Source: Schlegelella_A sp038258415 (lineage in GTDB: Bacteria; Pseudomonadota; Gammaproteobacteria; Burkholderiales; Burkholderiaceae_C). Taken from it: 8,951 nucleotides of DNA. Shown piece by piece: positions 1 to 6,823 of this stretch. The stretch spans positions 1-8,951 of the forward strand of contig JBBSPY010000135.1 of NCBI GenBank assembly GCA_038258415.1, in the 5' to 3' direction. Position numbers and translations under genes: made by a program. Under the pieces are notes generated by a model. That model saw only the letters and a program-made list of their open reading frames with translations, ran no database searches and was not told the origin of the DNA. Position 1 is the first letter of the stretch. Every line of letters starts with the position of its first letter.

Positions 1-1586
1 CCGGTCAGCGGCGAGAGGATGAGCACGGCAACGCGGTGGACGGCATCGATGTCGGACCTGGCCGGCCCGATCAGCACGGTCATCGAGCTGTTCTCGAGCA
101 CGCCGGTGACGCTGACCAGAAAGCTGTTCGGCACCGCCAGGCCGGCGGCCGAGCCTTGCGTGTACGGCGACAGCGCCCCGCCGCCCTGCGTCGCGATCGT
201 CGCGGCCGGCGCGCCGACCTCGATTGGCGGAAAGGCGTAGTGCTTCTGCAGCGCGCCGTTCATGAGCTTGGGAAAGATCACGGTGAGCGCGTCTTCCCAG
301 GTCTGGAAGCCGTGGGCGACGCCTTCGATGCGACCGTTGAGGCGGATCGGGCCCATGCCCTTGGCGTTCTTCGGATAGTAGAGAACGACGCGGCCGGTGA
401 TCCTGTAGTTGTAGCTCCACCACATGGCCGGCGGGTCTCCTGCGCGCGGTGCCTTGAAGAAGCGCGCGTTCATGATCCCTTCGACGGGGCCGGTGAACTG
501 CTCGCAGTACATCCCGAACAAGGTGTCGCTGATGAACGCGCCGGCATCGGCGAAGACGCCGTAGGCGTTGCCCGCGAGCGCCGAGGCGCTCGTCAGCTCC
601 GGCAGGTTCTTGACGATCTGCCCGGTGACGAACGCCAGCCCCGGGCTCGCACCGGCGCCTTTGGCCTTGTTGGAGGCGCCGTCGGCGAGGATGTCCTTCG
701 AGAGCCCGATCGATGAATCGACGACCTTGCGCTTGACGTTGAGCAGCGCCGAGATGGCCTTGAAGACCTCGGTCACGAAGGCGAGCTGATGGCAGCCGAT
801 GTCGGCGCTCGACATCTGCGCCGTCAGGCCGCGCACGCGTTCGGTCTCGCTCGCCGCATCGGCCACGTCGGCAGTCAGCGATTCGAGCTGCGGCCGCTTC
901 GATTCGAGCAGCGCCGCGTCGGAAGCAATGGCGCCGATGGTGCCGCGCAATGCGCGGTTGCCGCCCTGCGCGCTCACGTCGGCGAGCGCTTTTTTCGCGG
1001 CCGCGATCTTCTTCTTCGCTTGATCCTTCGCCGGCGAATCGACCTGGGCGCCCACCTGGGCCTCGGCGGCCTCGAGGCCCGCGGCAACGGCCTTGTCGAG
1101 CGCCGCCATCGTCGTCTCGATCTGGCCGCCGAGGTCGATCGGCTCGACAGCACGAAAGCGGGTGGTCGCCTTGCCGCGGCCATCGGGCGCGACGACGTCG
1201 ACGCGGTAGTTGCCTGGCTTCGCCGGTGCGGCGAGCGTGGCGGCGTAGTGGCCCCTGGCGTCGGGCCGTACCTGCACCGCAGCGGACGGGGTGCCGTCCT
1301 CGGCGACCGAGGCGACGGACACCGTGCGCTCGCCGGCCACGAGGGTGTCGCCGACGACGGTGAGCCCGCCCGGCGCCGCACGCTGGTTCCCGGCGGCGAG
1401 CACGATCGCCGGTGCCACGCGAACGCTGATCGGGAACGGGTCGGCAGCGCTGTCCGGGGACGGGCGCTTTTCCGAAGGCGGGTCGGCCGGACCGGCGGCA
1501 TGCGTCGGCGCGACGATCGTGACGGCCAACACCATCGCCATCGCCACGGCACGCATCGAGATGCAACGCAAGATCGATCGCTTCAT
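1..1586 (-). CDS. Uncharacterised exported protein with Ig-like and coiled-coil regions (C-terminus off the window)
   Basis: Reading leftward from ATG 1586, 528 codons stay open with no stop before the window edge, so the gene is incomplete at its 3' end. Residues 1-30 form a clear Sec signal peptide: basic start (MKRSILR), hydrophobic core around 13-26, and a cut after THA at 30. The mature protein is therefore periplasmic, outer-membrane-associated or secreted. Residues about 45-146 look like a single beta-sandwich (Ig-like or regulatory-like) domain with alternating Val-rich strands. Residues about 150-270 are Ala/Lys/Glu-rich and helical, probably coiled coil (KKK at 191-193). A further helical stretch follows to about 375. 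From about 387 (MWWSYNYRITG) a beta-rich domain runs to the edge. The mature part seen has only two cysteines, C265 and C361, which could form a disulfide. The start codon overlaps the stop of the OmpA-domain gene (ATGA), so translation is probably coupled. I do not recognise the family. Existence of the gene is secure; function is unknown. Confidence 0.85.
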   Translation of the reverse strand, partial: MKRSILRCISMRAVAMAMVLAVTIVAPTHAAGPADPPSEKRPSPDSAADPFPISVRVAPAIVLAAGNQRAAPGGLTVVGDTLVAGERTVSVASVAEDGTPSAAVQVRPDARGHYAATLAAPAKPGNYRVDVVAPDGRGKATTRFRAVEPIDLGGQIETTMAALDKAVAAGLEAAEAQVGAQVDSPAKDQAKKKIAAAKKALADVSAQGGNRALRGTIGAIASDAALLESKRPQLESLTADVADAASETERVRGLTAQMSSADIGCHQLAFVTEVFKAISALLNVKRKVVDSSIGLSKDILADGASNKAKGAGASPGLAFVTGQIVKNLPELTSASALAGNAYGVFADAGAFISDTLFGMYCEQFTGPVEGIMNARFFKAPRAGDPPAMWWSYNYRITGRVVLYYPKNAKGMGPIRLNGRIEGVAHGFQTWEDALTVIFPKLMNGALQKHYAFPPIEVGAPAATIATQGGGALSPYTQGSAAGLAVPNSFLVSVTGVLENSSMTVLIGPARSDIDAVHRVAVLILSPLT

Positions 1587-2692
1587 GGCCGACTCAGCTC
1601 GACACGCCGGTTGCGGGCGCGGCCTTCCGGCGTGGCGTTGGTGTCCTTCGGTCGCGCCATGCCGAATCCGTCGGTCACCAGCCGCGATGCGGCGATGCCG
1701 TGGCGCTCGACCAGCGCCGCCTTCACCGCGGCCGAGCGTCGCTTCGAAAGATCGAGGTTGGCGTCGGCGTGGCCGATGCCGTCGGTATGGCCGGCGACGA
1801 GCAGCGACCAGTCCGGGTGCGCCTTCAGCGCGTCGGCGATCTCCTGCAGCACCGGCTCGGATTCGGGCCGGATCGTGGCGCTCGCGAACGCGAAGTAGAT
1901 GCCGTACACGTCGGCCGGCTGGCGCGCGGCGAGCTTGCCTTCAATCGACGCCGGGCTGCCCTTGGGCTCGGGATACTCGATGCGAGTGACACGGGTCGAG
2001 AAGCCCGGGCCCGTCGAGGTGAGCAGGAGCGGCCAGTCGGGGTTGTCGAGCACGTCGAACTCGAGCGTCACGCTCCTGCCGCCGCCGGTGAGCGTTCCCT
2101 GAGCGTGGACGACGGCCAGCTCGACGCGGCTGCCGTTGACGAGTACGCGCAACTTGGCCGGCGCTTCGGCGACGCGCGTCACCGTGCCGGTGTAGGGCAG
2201 CTCGCTCGCCATCCCGAGCACCTGGCGCACGTCGAGGAACGTCAGCTCCGCGGCTTTGCCGGCGCGGAGCTCGCCGAGCACCGCGGCCGAGATGCCGGGC
2301 ACCGTGCCCTCGAAGACCTCTGGGTCGCCGACGTTGTAGCGGTTGCGCATGACGCGGGCGTTCTTCTGGTCGTCGGCCGTGACGCGACGCGGTGTCCGCA
2401 GCTGGGTCGTCGCGCCTCCGCGCACGCCGGGCACCTCCGCGGAGACCACGAAGCGGTAGCCGCCGCGCGTGCCGACATCGGTGACCGCGCTGATCGATTC
2501 GTAGTCGCCGACCGGTTCGACGACCGAGCGCACGCTGGTCAAGCCGGCCACGATTGGGATGCGCGGCATTCCGGCCGCTGGAGGCGCTGCGGCTGGCGCC
2601 GATGCTGCCGGTGCCGCGATCGCGAGTGCTGCCGACAGCGTTGCGCAGCCGCCAAGCCTGGCTCCGAGCTGCCGAGCGAATGAATGGATCAA
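1583..2692 (-). CDS. OmpA-family outer-membrane/peptidoglycan-tethering protein, TTG start
   Basis: This encodes 369 residues from TTG 2692. Residues 1-32 form a signal peptide (MIHSFARQLGAR, then an Ala-rich core, cut after ASA). Residues about 42-255 form a beta-rich domain with a DNPDW motif (216-220) and TRIEYPE near 236, a type seen N-terminal to OmpA domains in some proteobacteria. Residues about 262-366 are an OmpA C-terminal domain: FAFASATI, GHTDGIG at 301-307, LSKRRSAAV, DGFGMARP and a closing NRRVEL at 361-366. In this family GHTD and the NRR segment bind meso-diaminopimelate of peptidoglycan, so the protein should anchor to the cell wall. I chose the TTG because AGGAG lies 5 bases before it and the signal peptide begins exactly there. 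The ATG codons at 2830 and 2776 give a low-quality extension with no signal peptide; the 2830 start would also swallow the CTTAAG repeat. It is first gene of an operon, overlapping the next gene by 4 bases. No eight-strand OmpA barrel is present. Family call sure; precise role unknown. Confidence 0.9.
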   Translation of the reverse strand: MIHSFARQLGARLGGCATLSAALAIAAPAASAPAAAPPAAGMPRIPIVAGLTSVRSVVEPVGDYESISAVTDVGTRGGYRFVVSAEVPGVRGGATTQLRTPRRVTADDQKNARVMRNRYNVGDPEVFEGTVPGISAAVLGELRAGKAAELTFLDVRQVLGMASELPYTGTVTRVAEAPAKLRVLVNGSRVELAVVHAQGTLTGGGRSVTLEFDVLDNPDWPLLLTSTGPGFSTRVTRIEYPEPKGSPASIEGKLAARQPADVYGIYFAFASATIRPESEPVLQEIADALKAHPDWSLLVAGHTDGIGHADANLDLSKRRSAAVKAALVERHGIAASRLVTDGFGMARPKDTNATPEGRARNRRVELSRP

Positions 2693-2697
2693 GACGG

Positions 2698-2702
2698 CTC
2701 CT
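2698..2702 (-). promoter_or_regulatory. Shine-Dalgarno for the OmpA-family gene (decides the TTG start)
   Basis: On the minus strand AGGAG (within ACAGGAGCC) ends 5 bases before TTG 2692. No comparable ribosome binding site precedes the in-frame ATG codons at 2776 or 2830. This supports the unusual TTG start. Confidence 0.65.
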
Positions 2703-2797
2703 GTCGCTTCGAGATCGGCGCCGCGATGGCGATGCCTGCCCCTTGCTTCACGAGAACCGCCGCCCCAAGCGGCCATTGACCCGCGACCAGCGGGCCC

Positions 2798-2813
2798 ATT
2801 AAGGATTCTTAAG
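2798..2813 (-). promoter_or_regulatory. CTTAAG-N4-CTTAAT direct repeat, possible OmpR-type regulator box
   Basis: Minus strand reads CTTAAG, AATC, CTTAAT: two hexamer half-sites in direct orientation with a 10-base period, about one helical turn. It resembles the PmrA/QseB-type box (YTTAAK repeats), though as I recall those usually have a 5-base gap. Its centre (about 2805.5) is about 113 bases from the OmpA-gene start and about 110 from the regulator start. OmpR-type winged helices bind such tandem half-sites, and the divergent regulator carries one. The flanks CGGGC (2791-2795) and GCCCG (2813-2817) can also pair, so an RNA hairpin is an alternative reading. Confidence 0.4.
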
Positions 2814-2829
2814 CCCGCGCTCGAAGACA

Positions 2830-2867
2830 TTGCACGCCCGGATCGCGATCATGCGGGGTCGGTGCAA
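2830..2867. repeat. Dyad TTGCAC/GTGCAA enclosing the palindrome GATCGCGATC
   Basis: TTGCAC at 2830-2835 and its exact inverse GTGCAA at 2862-2867 are 26 bases apart. Between them lies the perfect 10-base palindrome GATCGCGATC (2841-2850), offset from the dyad centre by 3 bases. Each TTGCAC also resembles a -35 element on its own strand, but neither has a good -10 at 16-18 bases. It may be an operator; chance is not excluded. Confidence 0.3.
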
Positions 2868-2875
2868 ACCGTCCG

Positions 2876-2895
2876 GTGAGGTGCTCCGGCCTCAC
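2876..2895. repeat. Inverted repeat GTGAG-N10-CTCAC before the regulator start
   Basis: GTGAG (2876-2880) and CTCAC (2891-2895) are perfect inverse arms around a 10-base GC-rich spacer, ending 20 bases before ATG 2916. It could be a small operator or a weak leader hairpin near the ribosome binding region of the regulator mRNA. Five-base arms are short enough to arise by chance. Confidence 0.2.
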
Positions 2896-2915
2896 ACGAC
2901 CCGCCGGGATTCCCC

Positions 2916-2939
2916 ATGCCGATGCCGATGCCGATGCCG
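2916..2939 (+). repeat. Four tandem ATGCCG hexamers forming multiple start codons
   Basis: ATGCCG is repeated four times without change, encoding Met-Pro x4 at the very start of the regulator. Each unit supplies an in-frame ATG. Gain or loss of a unit would keep the frame but move the start relative to the weak ribosome binding site. Confidence 0.8.
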
Positions 2940-5354
2940 CTGACCTACCTCTTCGCCTCCTGTCGGCTCGTTCCGTCGGAGCGCTCGTTGCACAGCGACG
3001 GAGCGCCGCTGAGGCTGGGCGGCCGTGCCTTCGACACGCTGGTCGCCCTGGTCGAGCGGCGCGACCGGATCGTCAGCAAGTTCGACTTGCTGGACATCGT
3101 GTGGCCGAATCTCGTGGTGGAGGAGAACAACCTGCAGGTGCACATCGTCGCGCTGCGCAAGCTGCTCGGCCACCCGGCGATCGCGACGATTCCGGGCCGA
3201 GGCTACCGATTCACCTTGCCGACGACAGTCGAAGGCGTGGCCGTCGCCGATCTGCCGTCAGGCGCAGCAACCGGACCCAGCCAGATCGGCATCCGCGCCG
3301 CGACGACTGGATCGCTGCCGGTGCTGTACGGCCGCGACCAGGAGCTCGCCGTGCTGCTCGAACTGCTGGGCCGGCACGAGATCGTCACGGTCGCGGGGCC
3401 GGGCGGCATCGGCAAGAGCTGTCTGGCGCGGGCTGCTGTCGGGGCGTTCGCCGCGACGCTGCCGGGCGGTGCATGCTGGGTCGACCTCGCCTCGCTGACC
3501 GAGGCCGTGCTGATCGCCAATGTCGTCGCCGTGGCCCTGGGAGTGGCGTCGGGGGCGGGCGAGCCGATGGACGCGGTGATCGAGGCGCTGCGCTCGAAGC
3601 CCGCGCTGGTTGCCCTCGACAACGCCGAGCATCTGCTCGAAGGCGTTGCCGACTTCATCGCCCGACTGCGTGCCGCCGCACCCGAAGCACGGCTGCTGGT
3701 GACGAGCCAGGAAGTGCTCCACATCGCCGGGGAGCACGTGTTCCGACCTGAACCCCTGGCCCTGCCGGATGGCGACGACCCCGAGCGGATCGCAGCAAGC
3801 GGCGCGGTCGCCTTGTTCGTCGCCCGGGCCCGAGCTGCCGATCGCAATTTCGTCCTCGACGACGCCAACCGGGCGGCCGTCGCCGACGTCTGTCGTCGGC
3901 TGGACGGCATCCCGCTCGCGCTCGAGATGGCCGCGGCACGAATGCCGCTGCTCGGCATCGAAGGCCTGCGCAGCCGACTCGACGAGCGACTGAAGGTGCT
4001 GACCCTCGGCGATCGCAGATCGCCGCGCCGGCACCAGACCCTGCGCGCCGCGCTCGAATGGAGCCACGGCCTGCTCGCGCCCGCCGAGCAGGCCGTGCTG
4101 CGGCGCCTGGGCGTCTTCGCCGGCGGCTTCACCCTCGAGGCGGCGCAGCATGTCGCCGCCGACGACGAAGCGATCGATCCCTGGGACGTGCTGGAACATC
4201 TGGGCGCCCTCGTCGACAAGTCGCTGGTGCGCGCCGAGGACGAGGCGACACCACGCTATCGCGTTCTCGAGACGACGCGGCTGTTCGCGCTGGAGCGGCT
4301 GATCGAAAGCGGCGAGGCCGCTTCCGTGCGCAGACTCCACCTCGAACACTTCGCCGAGCGAGCGGAGGACGCGATCGCCCGGATGCTCGTGGCAGACCCC
4401 CTGGGACTGGCGCTTTTCGACCGCGAGCGAGACAACCTCCTGCTCGCCCTCGCCTGGCCGCACGGCGATGAAAGCGGCGCCGGCCTTCGCCTGGCGGCTG
4501 CCATGCGGTACTACTGGCCGTCGCGCGGAATGCTCTCGTTCGGCATGGCGGCGATGCGCTCGGCGCTGGCCCGGCCCCATGCGGGGCACCCGAGCGCGGC
4601 ACGCTGCCACGTCCTCGGATCGATGGCTCACTTCGCTTCATTGATGGGCGACGCCGACGCCGCCCGCGGTCACATCGACGAAGCGCTGGCGCAAGCGCGC
4701 AGCCTGGGCGACCCGCGCTGCCTGTGCGTCGGGCTCGCCGCTGCCGGGTTCATCTACCTTCAGCGTGGCGACATCGCTCACGCCAGGGAGTTCGCCACCG
4801 AGGCCATGGATCTGGGCCGTGAGATCGGCGACGGCCACGAGCTCGGCAATGCGATCAGCGCGATGTCCGCCGTGCACCGGCATGCCGGGGAGAGCGAACT
4901 TTCCCGCCGGGTCCAGGAGGAAGGCGTGGCACTGCGGCAGCGTCTGCATCAGTCCTGGAGCGAGGCGGTCGGCCGGATCAATCTGGCTTCGATGGCGATC
5001 GACGCCGACGATCCCGAGGCGGCACGGACCCAACTCGTGCGCATCCTGGAGCTGATGCGTGAAGTCGACTCGGAGCAGATCGGCCTCTACAGTCTCGGCA
5101 TCACCGCCGAGCGGTGCGCAAGCGTCGGCATGAACGAAGCCGCCGTGTTGCTGGAGGCCGCACGGGTCTCGCAGTACAGACGCGTCGGCATGGGCGAAGC
5201 GCTGGACGCGCGGCGGGTCGAGCGGTTCGCCCTCGCCCGCTCCAGGCTCGACGCGGCGACGCTCGAGCAGGCCGAACGCCTCGGCGCCAGCCTGACGTAT
5301 GTCGACGCCATGCTGCGGATGCGCGAATGCGTTTCGGGTGAGCCGGGCCGCTGA
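2916..5354 (+). CDS. Winged-helix transcriptional regulator with STAND (NB-ARC-like) ATPase and TPR tail
   Basis: This is an 812-residue cytoplasmic one-component regulator. Residues about 9-101 are an OmpR/PhoB-type winged helix: LGGRAFDTL, WPNLVVEENNLQVHI, recognition helix near VALRKLLG (78-85), and wing ATIPGRGYRF (90-99). Residues about 135-400 are a STAND ATPase of the COG3903 type: Walker A GPGGIGKS (161-168), Walker B LVALDNAEHL (231-240, D235), sensor-like LLVTSQE (260-266) and GIPLALE (331-337). A winged-helix-like linker follows (LGVFAGGFTLE, LVDKSLV), then TPR-like helical repeats at about 561-716. The C-terminal 740-800 helical module is usual in this family. Proteins of this plan (compare MalT, AfsR) switch on transcription when a ligand or partner binds the TPR region and nucleotide is exchanged. 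It is divergent from the envelope operon, its likeliest target. The start is uncertain: ATG codons at 2916, 2922, 2928 and 2934 are all in frame, with only a weak GGGA (2906-2909) upstream. Family call is firm; the ligand is unknown. Confidence 0.93.
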   Translation: MPMPMPMPLTYLFASCRLVPSERSLHSDGAPLRLGGRAFDTLVALVERRDRIVSKFDLLDIVWPNLVVEENNLQVHIVALRKLLGHPAIATIPGRGYRFTLPTTVEGVAVADLPSGAATGPSQIGIRAATTGSLPVLYGRDQELAVLLELLGRHEIVTVAGPGGIGKSCLARAAVGAFAATLPGGACWVDLASLTEAVLIANVVAVALGVASGAGEPMDAVIEALRSKPALVALDNAEHLLEGVADFIARLRAAAPEARLLVTSQEVLHIAGEHVFRPEPLALPDGDDPERIAASGAVALFVARARAADRNFVLDDANRAAVADVCRRLDGIPLALEMAAARMPLLGIEGLRSRLDERLKVLTLGDRRSPRRHQTLRAALEWSHGLLAPAEQAVLRRLGVFAGGFTLEAAQHVAADDEAIDPWDVLEHLGALVDKSLVRAEDEATPRYRVLETTRLFALERLIESGEAASVRRLHLEHFAERAEDAIARMLVADPLGLALFDRERDNLLLALAWPHGDESGAGLRLAAAMRYYWPSRGMLSFGMAAMRSALARPHAGHPSAARCHVLGSMAHFASLMGDADAARGHIDEALAQARSLGDPRCLCVGLAAAGFIYLQRGDIAHAREFATEAMDLGREIGDGHELGNAISAMSAVHRHAGESELSRRVQEEGVALRQRLHQSWSEAVGRINLASMAIDADDPEAARTQLVRILELMREVDSEQIGLYSLGITAERCASVGMNEAAVLLEAARVSQYRRVGMGEALDARRVERFALARSRLDAATLEQAERLGASLTYVDAMLRMRECVSGEPGR

Positions 5355-5355
5355 C

Positions 5356-5391
5356 CCGCCCGCAGGTCACGCAATACCGGGCGGCCGCCCG
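5356..5391. terminator. GC-rich hairpin region between convergent genes, possible bidirectional terminator
   Basis: The 41-base gap between the regulator stop and the dehydrogenase stop holds CCGCCCG (5356-5362), which pairs with CGGGCGG (5378-5384). The perfect 14-base palindrome CGGGCGGCCGCCCG (5378-5391) overlaps it, so two alternative stems exist. Only a short CCTTCT follows on the plus side and no T-run on the minus side, so strong intrinsic termination is not shown. Confidence 0.35.
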
Positions 5392-5395
5392 CCTT

Positions 5396-6823
5396 CTATC
5401 GGCCTTTGCGTCGACGCGTCCCCGACTCGACAACCAGACCGTTGGCATCGACGTCGCCGAGCTTTTTCGCCGCATCGCGCAGCGCCGAGCCGACGAGCTC
5501 TTCGACCGTCGGGTGGTAGTACGGCAGCTGCAGCAGGCTCTCCACCGTCTCGCCGCGCTGAACCGCCCACGCGAGCAGATGGGCGAGGTGCTCGCCGCCC
5601 TTGGCGAACACCGTGGCACCGAGCAGGCGACCGTCGCGCTTCGCGGCATAGAGGCGCAGCAGGCCCGCCTCCGCATCGAGCAGGATCGATCTGCCGTTGT
5701 CGGAGCCCTCGGCAGCCCCTGTGACGAACGTGCCGCGGTCGAGCTCGTCGAACGGCGTGCCGATGGCGGCGACGTCGGGGTCGCTGAAGACGATCGAGAG
5801 TCGCGCCCGGCGTTCGTAGCGGCGCAGCGGCTTGCGGTCGAGCAAGGCGACGGCCTGCCGCGCGCAGATCGTGCCGTCGTCGCTGGCCTCGTGCAGCAGG
5901 GGCACGTCGTCGTGCGCGTCGCCGGCGACGAGCACCGTCGTGTCGCCGCACCGCAGCACCGCGCGGTCGACGTCGACGCCGCCTTCGTCATCGAGCGCCA
6001 CGCCGGCCGCGGCGAGGTCGAGGTCGTCGAGCACCGGCTTGCGGCCGACCGCGACGAGCAGCCGGTCGACGTCGACGTGGCGTGACCCGCTCGTCATGCG
6101 CACGCCCCGTCCGTACCGGCTCGCGGTCACCTTGCGGCCGAGCCATAGCGGCAGCTCTTCGCCCAACCGCTTGGCCGCCTGCCTGGCCACTGCCGGATCG
6201 ACGATTCCGGCCACTGCCCTGGCCTCGTCGGCCAGCGTGACCGCGACGCCGAGTCGCGCCAGCGCGAGCCCCATCTCGAGGCCGATCGCGCCGGCGCCGA
6301 CGATGCCGATGCGCGCCGGCAGAACATCGAGCGAGAACAGCGAGTCGGTGGTCAGCACGCGGTCCCCGAGCGTGGCGAACGACTCGGGCACGACCGGCGC
6401 CGAGCCCACCGCGACGATGAAGGCACGCGCCCGGATCGCGCGGCCCTCGACCTCGACCGTGTTCGCGTCGACGAAGCGCGCAGGACCGACCACGAGGCGC
6501 TTGCCGGCGCGCTTCTTCGCGCTGCGCGCCGCGCCGTCGGCCATGCGATCGCGAAACGCGAGTGCCTCGCGCCAAAGCCGCTGCCGCAGCGCTTCGTCGA
6601 CGGCCTTGCGGCCGACGAGTTCGCGCACCACCGACGCACGCTGGGCGGCATGCAACACCGCCTTCGACGGCATGCAGCCGACGCGCGCGCACATCGTGCC
6701 GAGCGGACCCTGATCGACGAGCAGCACCGTTCGGCCCATGCGCACGATCTCGTCGAAGGCGTTGAGACCGGCCGTGCCGGCGCCGATGACGATGATGTCG
6801 GTGTCGAAACGGCTGGCTGGCAT
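5396..6823 (-). CDS. Dihydrolipoyl dehydrogenase (LPD-3-like flavoprotein disulfide reductase)
   Basis: This 475-residue protein has the full plan of class I pyridine nucleotide-disulfide oxidoreductases. The FAD-binding Rossmann motif is GAGTAG (14-19). The redox disulfide CARVGC (C45, C50) lies in GTMCARVGCMPSK, the form typical of LPD-3-type enzymes rather than the GGTCLNVGCIPSK of the main complex-bound Lpd. The second dinucleotide site is GAGAIGLE (176-183), with acidic D199 at the end of the second strand, suggesting NAD(H) rather than NADP(H). The second FAD motif is VLVAGDA (297-303). The dimer-interface catalytic pair is H437/E442 in HPTVEE. It should oxidise dihydrolipoamide or a related dithiol using FAD and NAD+ in the cytoplasm. 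No 2-oxoacid dehydrogenase E1/E2 gene is adjacent, so the partner is unknown. The start has no obvious Shine-Dalgarno, but the Rossmann fold begins normally at residue 9, which supports it. The C-terminus ends in an unusual basic tail (TRRRKGR). Glutathione- or mercuric-reductase-like activity is less likely given the CX4C/HPTVEE form. Confidence 0.92.
   Translation of the reverse strand: MPASRFDTDIIVIGAGTAGLNAFDEIVRMGRTVLLVDQGPLGTMCARVGCMPSKAVLHAAQRASVVRELVGRKAVDEALRQRLWREALAFRDRMADGAARSAKKRAGKRLVVGPARFVDANTVEVEGRAIRARAFIVAVGSAPVVPESFATLGDRVLTTDSLFSLDVLPARIGIVGAGAIGLEMGLALARLGVAVTLADEARAVAGIVDPAVARQAAKRLGEELPLWLGRKVTASRYGRGVRMTSGSRHVDVDRLLVAVGRKPVLDDLDLAAAGVALDDEGGVDVDRAVLRCGDTTVLVAGDAHDDVPLLHEASDDGTICARQAVALLDRKPLRRYERRARLSIVFSDPDVAAIGTPFDELDRGTFVTGAAEGSDNGRSILLDAEAGLLRLYAAKRDGRLLGATVFAKGGEHLAHLLAWAVQRGETVESLLQLPYYHPTVEELVGSALRDAAKKLGDVDANGLVVESGTRRRKGR

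Larger units (their letters stand above)
2693..2915. promoter_or_regulatory. Divergent promoter region between the envelope operon and the STAND regulator
   Basis: This is a 223-base non-coding gap between two genes transcribed away from each other, so it must hold both promoters. It contains a relatively AT-rich core with a CTTAAG/CTTAAT direct repeat at 2798-2813. It also holds a TTGCAC...GTGCAA dyad (2830-2867) around the 10-base palindrome GATCGCGATC, and a GTGAG-N10-CTCAC inverted repeat (2876-2895) just before the regulator. I see no convincing full sigma-70 -35/-10 pair in either direction, which fits regulated promoters needing an activator. That last point is inference. Confidence 0.6.

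Noticed and set aside
2645..2649. Possible lipobox (LGGC, residues 13-16) making the OmpA-family protein a lipoprotein
   Set aside because: No hydrophobic segment precedes the Cys. The hydrophobic core follows it and leads to a normal ASA signal-peptidase I site.
1700..2683. Plus-strand open frame of 327 codons opposite the OmpA-family gene
   Set aside because: Composition is typical antisense shadow (Arg/Ala/His-rich), there is no motif, and the opposite strand has clear OmpA-domain homology.
4007..4025. Perfect inverted repeat CGGCGATC-GCA-GATCGCCG inside the regulator gene
   Set aside because: It is in the middle of conserved coding sequence (Leu-Gly-Asp-Arg-Arg-Ser region) and is explained by GC-rich codon choice. 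There is no sign of a regulatory role.
3258..4631. Minus-strand open frame of 457 codons inside the STAND regulator gene
   Set aside because: The plus-strand reading has an intact winged helix, Walker A/B and TPRs; the antisense product is low-complexity.
2916..5354. STAND ATPase as an anti-phage (Avs-like) defence protein
   Set aside because: Its N-terminal effector is a DNA-binding winged helix, not a nuclease or membrane effector, and no other defence gene is near. A transcription regulator fits better.
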